Of a stretch of DNA of 64,000 nucleotides, positions 59,066 to 64,000 are shown piece by piece; the first letter of the stretch is position 1, and every line of letters starts with the position of its first letter. The notes beneath the pieces were generated by a model. The model was not told the DNA's origin and searched no databases. It saw only the letters and a program-made list of their open reading frames with translations. Origin of the DNA: Lichenicola sp964247755 (GTDB taxonomy: Bacteria; Pseudomonadota; Alphaproteobacteria; Acetobacterales; Acetobacteraceae); the NCBI GenBank assembly GCA_964247755.1, contig CAXTVX010000001.1:1-64000 (forward strand). The letters run 5' to 3'. The position numbers and the translations under genes were made by a program.

Positions 59066-59592
59066 CGCGCCGCTCGCGCCGGCTGTGGCTGGTGGGGGGC
59101 TGCCTGCTCGGCTTCGGCAGCGCCACCGGGCTCGCCCTGCAGGCGTTCTCGGCCAACATCGTGTTCTTCATGGCGCCGTCGCAGCTGCTGGCCGCCCCGC
59201 CGGCGCCGGGGCGCACGATCCGCCTCGGCGGCATGGTGGTGGCGGGCTCGCTGCGGGAGGTGCGCCTGCCCGGCCAGCCGCCCTCGGTGCGCTTCGCCGT
59301 CACCGACGGGCAGCGGGCGGTGCCGGTGCGCTATGTCGGCATCCTGCCCGACCTGTTCCGGGAAGGGCAGAGCGTGGTGGCGCTGGGCGGGATGGCGCCG
59401 GACGGCAGCTTCCAGGCGGCGGAGGTGCTGGCCAAGCACGACGAGACCTACATGCCGCGCGAGGTGGCGGCCGCCCTGCGCCGCTCCGGCCGCTGGGACC
59501 CGCGCTATGGCCCGCCGCCCGACGCCGGGAGCTGGAACACCATGACCGCGGCGTCCGCGACGGCCGGCGGCCGCGTCGCGCACGGAACCTGA
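59062..59592 (+). CDS. ccmE: cytochrome c maturation heme chaperone CcmE
   Basis: CcmE carries heme covalently from CcmC to CcmF. The 176-residue product has an N-terminal membrane anchor (about 8-28), an OB-fold domain with RLGGMVVAGSLR, and the heme-binding motif LAKHDETYMPRE with His126 and Tyr130. Its ATG overlaps the ccmD stop. Confidence 0.95.
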   Translation: MTRRSRRLWLVGGCLLGFGSATGLALQAFSANIVFFMAPSQLLAAPPAPGRTIRLGGMVVAGSLREVRLPGQPPSVRFAVTDGQRAVPVRYVGILPDLFREGQSVVALGGMAPDGSFQAAEVLAKHDETYMPREVAAALRRSGRWDPRYGPPPDAGSWNTMTAASATAGGRVAHGT

Positions 59593-59599
59593 GCCCGCC

Positions 59600-61609
59600 A
59601 TGAGCCTCCCCTTCCTGCCGAGCGCGCTGTTCGGCCCCGAGCTCGGCCGGCTCGCCCTGGCGCTCGCCTGCTGCCTGGCGCTGGCGCAATGCGTGCTGCC
59701 GCTGTGGGGTGCACAGCGTCGCGACGGGCGGCTGATGGCGACCGCCCCTCGGCTTGCCGGCGCACAGCTCGGCTGCCTCCTGCTCGCCTTTCTCTGTCTC
59801 GCGGTGGCGGCAGTCGGCGACGACTTCTCGGTCGCCAACGTCGCCGCCAACAGCGCCACCACCAAGCCGCTGCTGTACAAGATCACCGGCATCTGGGGGA
59901 ACCACGAGGGCTCGATCCTGCTGTGGTCGCTGATCCTGGGGGCTTGCGGCGGCGCGGTCGCCTGGTGGGGGCGCGGGCTGCCCTCGACCCTGCACGCGCG
60001 GGTGCTGGGCGTGCTGGGCGGCACCGCCTGCGGCTTCGAGCTGTTCTGCCTCCTGACTTCCGACCCGTTCGACCGGGTCTGGCCGGCGCCGGTCGAGGGC
60101 CAGGGCATGAACCCGCTGCTGCAGGACCCCGGCCTCGCCGTCCACCCGCCGATCCTCTACGCCGGCTATGTCGGCTTCGCGGTGCCGTTCGCGTTCGCGG
60201 TGGCAGCCCTGCTGGAAGGCCGGGTGGATGCCGCCTGGGGCCGGTGGGTGCGCCCCTGGACCGTCGCCGCCTGGTGCTGCCTGACCTGCGGCATCGCGCT
60301 CGGCTCGTGGTGGTCGTACTACGTGCTCGGCTGGGGCGGCTACTGGTTCTGGGACCCGGTCGAGAACGCGTCCCTGCTGCCCTGGCTGACCGGCACCGCG
60401 CTGCTGCACTCGGCGATCGTGGTGGAGAAGCGGGAAGCGCTCAAGGTGTGGACCGTGCTGCTGGCGATCGCCACCTTCTCGTTGTCGCTAAGCGGCACCT
60501 TCCTGGTGCGGTCGGGGATTTTGAACAGCGTTCACAGCTTCGCCAACGACCCGGCGCGCGGCGTGTTCATCCTCGGCCTGCTTGGCCTCGTGATCGGCGG
60601 CGCGCTGCTGCTGTTCGCGCTCCGGGCGCCGGCGCTGACCGCGGGCGGCGTGTTCGCGCCGCTGTCGCGCGAGGGCGCGCTGGTGCTGAACAACATCCTG
60701 CTGTGCGCGATCTGCGCGGTGGTGCTCACCGGGACGATGTATCCGCCGTTCGCGTCCCTGCTGTTCGGGCAGGCGATCAGCGTCGGCAAGCCGTTCTTCG
60801 ACGCCACCGCCGTGCCGATGGCGCTGCCGCTGCTGGCGGCGATGGCGATCGGGCCGATGACGCCGTGGAAGCGGGCACGGCTCGCCCCGGTGATCCGGCG
60901 GCTGTGGGGCGCCGCCCTGGTCGCGGCGCTGGCCGGGCTGGTGGCGTCGCGTGGCGCCTCCGGGGTGCTGCCGGTACTGGCCTTCGGCTTCGGGGTGTGG
61001 GTGATCGCCGCCAGCGCCGTCGAGCTGGCGCACCGGGTGCAGCTGTTCCGGTTGCCGGTCGCCGCGAGCCTGCACCGGGCGCGGATGCTGCCGCGTGCGG
61101 CGTTCGGTGCGGCGTTGGCGCATGCCGGGGTGGGCGTCACGGTGATCGGCCTCGCCGGCATGAGCCAGGCCAGCCACGCGATCGTGGCGGTGCGTCCCGG
61201 CGACGGCGTGTCGCTTGCCGGCTACCGCTGGACGCTCCAGCGCCTCGACGACGCCGACGGCCCGAACTACCGCGCCCGGGTCGCCACGATCGCGGTGACG
61301 CGGAACGGCCGCCCGGTGGCGGTGCTGCATCCGGCGCGGCGCGACTTCGCCGCCCAGGGGCAGACCACCAGCGAGGTGGCGATCCACACGAACCTCGTGT
61401 CCGACCTCTACGCGGTGCTGGGCGACGAGCATGGCAGCGGTGCCGAGCACACCGCGGTGCTCCGCCTGCACCGCAACCCGCTGGCGCCCTGGATCTGGCT
61501 GGGCGGGCTGGTGATGGCGCTCGGTGGGGCGCTGTCGCTCAGCGACCGCAGGATCCGCGTCGGCGCGCCCAGGCGGGCGCGGCTGCCGGTCGCGGTGCCC
61601 GCCGAGTGA
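59600..61609 (+). CDS. ccmF: cytochrome c heme lyase CcmF
   Basis: CcmF attaches heme to apocytochrome c together with CcmH and CcmI. The 669-residue product has about 15 membrane segments, the WWD domain WGGYWFWDPVENASLLPWL (about 240-260) and conserved His in GNHEGS and LLHS. It starts eight bases after ccmE and overlaps the thioredoxin-like gene (GTGA). Confidence 0.95.
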   Translation: MSLPFLPSALFGPELGRLALALACCLALAQCVLPLWGAQRRDGRLMATAPRLAGAQLGCLLLAFLCLAVAAVGDDFSVANVAANSATTKPLLYKITGIWGNHEGSILLWSLILGACGGAVAWWGRGLPSTLHARVLGVLGGTACGFELFCLLTSDPFDRVWPAPVEGQGMNPLLQDPGLAVHPPILYAGYVGFAVPFAFAVAALLEGRVDAAWGRWVRPWTVAAWCCLTCGIALGSWWSYYVLGWGGYWFWDPVENASLLPWLTGTALLHSAIVVEKREALKVWTVLLAIATFSLSLSGTFLVRSGILNSVHSFANDPARGVFILGLLGLVIGGALLLFALRAPALTAGGVFAPLSREGALVLNNILLCAICAVVLTGTMYPPFASLLFGQAISVGKPFFDATAVPMALPLLAAMAIGPMTPWKRARLAPVIRRLWGAALVAALAGLVASRGASGVLPVLAFGFGVWVIAASAVELAHRVQLFRLPVAASLHRARMLPRAAFGAALAHAGVGVTVIGLAGMSQASHAIVAVRPGDGVSLAGYRWTLQRLDDADGPNYRARVATIAVTRNGRPVAVLHPARRDFAAQGQTTSEVAIHTNLVSDLYAVLGDEHGSGAEHTAVLRLHRNPLAPWIWLGGLVMALGGALSLSDRRIRVGAPRRARLPVAVPAE

Positions 61610-62175
61610 GCAGCGCGGTTCCCACCCGCCGCCGGCTGCTGACGCTGGCGCCGCTCGGCCTGGCCTCCGCCGCCGGGGTCGGGTTCTGGGCCATGCTGTC
61701 GGGCATGCGGCGCGGCTCGTTCGATCCGCACGACATCCACGCCCCGGCGGTGGACCGGTCGGTGCCGCCGTTCGCGCTGCCGGACCAGGCGCCGGGACGC
61801 GGCTTCTCGTCCGACGAGCTGCGGGCGCAGACCGCGCCGGTGCTGGTGAACTTCTTCGCCTCCTGGTGCGTGCCCTGCGTGGTGGAGGCGCCGGTGGTGG
61901 CCGCCCTGGCCGGGCGGCTGCCGGTCTGGGGCATCGCCTACAAGGACCGGCCGGACGATAGCGCCGGGTTCGTGGCGCGCTCTGGCGCCGGGTCCTATGC
62001 CCGGCTCGCGGCGGACCGCGCCGGGCTGAACGCGATCGACTGGGGCGTGTCGGGGGTGCCGGAAAGCTTCCTGGTCCAGCCGGGCGGCCGCATCGCCTGG
62101 CACCTGCCCGGCCCGCTGACCGACGGGATCGTGGCAACAGAACTGCTGCCGCTCGTGGCCCGGCTACGCCGGTGA
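61606..62175 (+). CDS. ccmG: thiol:disulfide interchange protein CcmG/DsbE
   Basis: CcmG keeps apocytochrome or CcmH thiols reduced in the periplasm. The 189-residue product (GTG start overlapping ccmF) has an N-terminal anchor (about 10-32) and a thioredoxin fold with the active site SWCVPC (Cys88/Cys91), preceded by LVNFFASW and followed by the cis-Pro loop GVPESFLV. It overlaps ccmH by four bases. Confidence 0.94.
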   Translation: MSSAVPTRRRLLTLAPLGLASAAGVGFWAMLSGMRRGSFDPHDIHAPAVDRSVPPFALPDQAPGRGFSSDELRAQTAPVLVNFFASWCVPCVVEAPVVAALAGRLPVWGIAYKDRPDDSAGFVARSGAGSYARLAADRAGLNAIDWGVSGVPESFLVQPGGRIAWHLPGPLTDGIVATELLPLVARLRR

Positions 62176-62624
62176 GGCGGCTCGCCGTCCTCCTGGTGCT
62201 GCTGGCGGCGTCCTGGTCGCTGCCGGCGTCGGCGGTGAGCGATCCGGCCGAGATGCTTGCCGATCATCGCCTGGAAGCGCGCGCCGAGGCGATCGGCGCC
62301 CGCCTGCGCTGCCTGGTGTGCCAGAACGAGGACATCGAGGACAGCGGCGCCGACCTGGCGCGCGACCTGCGGCACGTGGTGCGGGTGCACCTCGTCGCCG
62401 GCGACAGCGACCGGCAGGTCATGGACTGGATGGTGGCGCGCTACGGTGACTTCATCCGGCTGCAGCCGAGACTGACGCCGCTCACGGTGCTGCTCTGGGC
62501 GGCGGGGCCGCTGGCGCTGCTGGCAGGCGGGCTGGCGGCGGGCCTCGGGCTGCGCCGCACGGCTCCCGCCCCCGCGCCACTGGCACCGGAGGAGCGCGCG
62601 CGGCTCGACGCGCTGCTGCGCTGA
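62172..62624 (+). CDS. ccmH: cytochrome c maturation protein CcmH
   Basis: CcmH reduces apocytochrome c before heme ligation. The 150-residue product (GTG start) has a signal peptide, the RCLVCQNEDI motif (Cys47/Cys50) and one C-terminal membrane segment (about 103-126). The start overlaps ccmG (GTGA) and the stop overlaps ccmI (TGATG). Confidence 0.94.
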   Translation: MRRLAVLLVLLAASWSLPASAVSDPAEMLADHRLEARAEAIGARLRCLVCQNEDIEDSGADLARDLRHVVRVHLVAGDSDRQVMDWMVARYGDFIRLQPRLTPLTVLLWAAGPLALLAGGLAAGLGLRRTAPAPAPLAPEERARLDALLR

Positions 62625-63361
62625 TGCTGCTGTTCTCCATCGAGGCGCTGCTGCTCGGGGTCGTCGTCCTGCTGCCGGCAGCGCGCGCCCTGCTCGGCGG
62701 CGGGGCGGTGCTGCGCGACCGGCACGCGCCGGCGCTGGCGCTGCACCGTGCCCAGCTGCGCGAGCTCGAGCGCGACCGGGCCGACGGGCTGATCGAGGGC
62801 TCCGAGCACCAGGCGGCGCGGCTGGAAGTGCAACGGCGCCTGCTGGCCGCCGCCGACGCCGAGGAGGCGGCGCCCGACACCGGTCCCGTACGGCCATCGG
62901 TCGGAGGCGCCGCCGCCGTGCTGGCGCTGGTGCTGCCGGCAGCACTCGGGCTCTACCTTCTGGGCGGTCATCCGGAGCTGCCGGCGCAGCCGGAGCGCCT
63001 GCGCATGATGCAGGCCGACGCCCGGACGAGGCAGGACGACGACCTGATCGCCACCCTGCGCCAGGGCCTGGCCCGGCTCGATCCCGCCACCCCGTCGGCC
63101 CGGCAGGGCTACGTGCTGCTCGGCCAGGTGGAGGCGTCGCGCGGCAACCTCGTGGCCGCCGCCGCGGCCTGGCGGGTGGCGCTGGCGCACGGCTTCGATC
63201 CCACCCTGGCGGTGCAGGCGGCGGAAGCGCAGACGCGGGCCGACGGCAATGTCGGCGCCGCCTCCGCCGCCCTGTTCCGCCGGGCGCTGGACGCCGCCCC
63301 GGCCGACGCGCCGTGGCGGGAGCTGGCCGAACAAAGATTGGCACAAGGGGAGCATCGCTAA
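62624..63361 (+). CDS. ccmI: c-type cytochrome biogenesis protein CcmI
   Basis: CcmI/CycH is the TPR-containing apocytochrome chaperone. The 245-residue product has two membrane segments (about 3-23 and 92-115), the cytosolic loop LRELERDRADGLIEGSEHQA typical of CcmI, and a periplasmic TPR-like helical region (LLGQVEASRGNLVAAAAAWR). It is the last ccm gene here. Confidence 0.92.
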   Translation: MLLFSIEALLLGVVVLLPAARALLGGGAVLRDRHAPALALHRAQLRELERDRADGLIEGSEHQAARLEVQRRLLAAADAEEAAPDTGPVRPSVGGAAAVLALVLPAALGLYLLGGHPELPAQPERLRMMQADARTRQDDDLIATLRQGLARLDPATPSARQGYVLLGQVEASRGNLVAAAAAWRVALAHGFDPTLAVQAAEAQTRADGNVGAASAALFRRALDAAPADAPWRELAEQRLAQGEHR

Positions 63362-63378
63362 ACCGTCGCGGCGTTCCC

Positions 63379-63534
63379 ATGTCGATGGGCATGGACGACC
63401 AGCCACACACCACCTCCCCCGTTCCGCCCACCGATGAGAAGGCGCCGCCCCCGCCCGAGGTCGGCGGACCGAAGGAGGCCGACCCGACCCGCTACGGCGA
63501 CTGGACCGTCAAGGGCCGCTGCATCGACTTCTGA
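63379..63534 (+). CDS. DUF1674 / SDHAF4-like protein
   Basis: DUF1674 proteins are homologous to SDHAF4, an assembly factor for flavinylated succinate dehydrogenase. The 51-residue product ends with the signature EVGGPKEADPTRYGDWTVKG plus RCIDF. The ATG at 63379 lies 17 bases after ccmI; a clear ribosome binding site is lacking, and later Mets (MGMDD) are alternatives. It is convergent with the last gene. Confidence 0.85.
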   Translation: MSMGMDDQPHTTSPVPPTDEKAPPPPEVGGPKEADPTRYGDWTVKGRCIDF

Positions 63535-63537
63535 GGC

Positions 63538-63993
63538 TCACGCCCTGCCGCGCACGGTGCGCGGCGTCCAATCGACCACCGTGCGGCGGTAGGCCGGCGG
63601 CTTCGGCTGGCAGGAGATCAGGTACAACCCGACCACGTAGACCATGTTGGCCAACGCGTTGAAGCGCAGCGCCATCACCAGCTGCGGCGATGCGGTCATC
63701 ATGATCCAGACGCTGTAGATCGCGAACGGGATCGACAGCGGGCGCAGTCCCTGCAGCATCAGGCGCAGCGGGTTGGCGTGGCCCGGCTTCACCAGCGGGC
63801 GCAGGCGGGCGATCGACACGTAGAAGAACGCCGCGAACAGCCAGGTCAGCCCGTTCCACATGCCGTTGCCGAAGCCCATGCGGCCGGTGGCGATCATGGC
63901 GACTAGCGACGCCGCGTCCAGCACCACGGCACCGAGCTGCAGGCTCATGCCGAGGTCGAAGCCGGACGGCCGCTCCGGCAGCCGATCGACCAC
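63538..63993 (-). CDS. four-helix membrane protein, unknown (5' end may be cut)
   Basis: The 151 residues visible contain four hydrophobic segments (about 17-35, 45-62, 85-103 and 112-128) and a basic C terminus ending RTVRGRA. A GTG at 63993 could be the start, but the frame stays open to the window edge, so the true start may lie outside. It is convergent with the DUF1674 gene (three-base gap). No family was recognised. Confidence 0.75.
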   Translation of the reverse strand: MVDRLPERPSGFDLGMSLQLGAVVLDAASLVAMIATGRMGFGNGMWNGLTWLFAAFFYVSIARLRPLVKPGHANPLRLMLQGLRPLSIPFAIYSVWIMMTASPQLVMALRFNALANMVYVVGLYLISCQPKPPAYRRTVVDWTPRTVRGRA

Positions 63994-64000
63994 GGGCTGG

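Noticed and set aside
59689..62175. An 828-codon open frame inside ccmF-ccmG
   Set aside because: It is in a shadow frame of recognised genes, and its product is Arg/Gly/Ala-rich with no domains; high third-position GC keeps such frames open. The same applies to the long frames at 46098-48968 and 46631-49285.

Overview
This window is high-GC, gene-dense DNA from an alphaproteobacterium, most likely a member of Rhodospirillales/Acetobacteraceae. The evidence is the contiguous rplKAJL-rpoBC-rpsLG-tuf-rpsJ...rpsH super-cluster, a TolC/NodT-type RND operon, system I cytochrome c maturation genes, a DUF1674 (SDHAF4-like) protein and glnE next to a BCP-type peroxiredoxin. The family assignment is inference from gene content, not a search result.

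Layout. (1) Positions 1-21169, all on the minus strand: the RNA polymerase and ribosomal protein super-cluster. In transcription order it reads rplK, rplA, rplJ, rplL, rpoB, rpoC, a terminator, a sigma70-like promoter, rpsL, rpsG, tuf, then the S10 and spc operons down to rpsH, which is cut by the window edge. fusA is missing from the str operon, and secE-nusG are missing upstream of rplK. (2) 21303-30141, minus strand: a response regulator, histidine kinase, Gly/Tyr-rich lipoprotein, RND pump, membrane fusion protein and outer-membrane factor. All six point the same way and look like a regulated envelope/efflux module. (3) 30213-41183, minus strand: rmuC, a tandem-PAS GGDEF-EAL protein, an empty stretch of about 0.9 kb, a decayed Crp/Fnr-family regulator, glgX, and a large AsmA/DUF3971-type envelope protein.

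(4) 41581-45953: the coding strand switches. A Tat-type secreted GtaA-like glutaminase (DUF4965 family) and a secreted seven-repeat GloVer (TIGR03803) protein lie on the plus strand, followed by a convergent small secreted protein. (5) 46266-57928: a mixed accessory/housekeeping region with glnE-bcp, a TetR/SDR divergent pair with two palindromic operators between them, two paralogous secreted proteins, aat, a 2-hydroxyacid dehydrogenase, an EcsC-family protein, an XRE regulator, several small secreted or membrane proteins, and a YciI-EVE pair. (6) 58134-63534: ccmC-ccmD-ccmE-ccmF-ccmG-ccmH-ccmI, with start/stop overlaps at most junctions, then a DUF1674 gene. ccmA and ccmB are not in the window. 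A four-helix membrane protein on the minus strand closes the window.

No rRNA, tRNA, CRISPR array, insertion sequence or prophage was recognised. The most notable observations are the absent fusA and secE-nusG, a four-hairpin repeat block between rpoB and rpoC, the multiply broken Crp/Fnr gene, the TetR palindromes, the six-gene two-component/lipoprotein/RND block, and the fungal-type glutaminase family member. I did not find convincing evidence for a wholly new system; the best candidate for something under-described is the two-component/Gly-Tyr lipoprotein/RND block.
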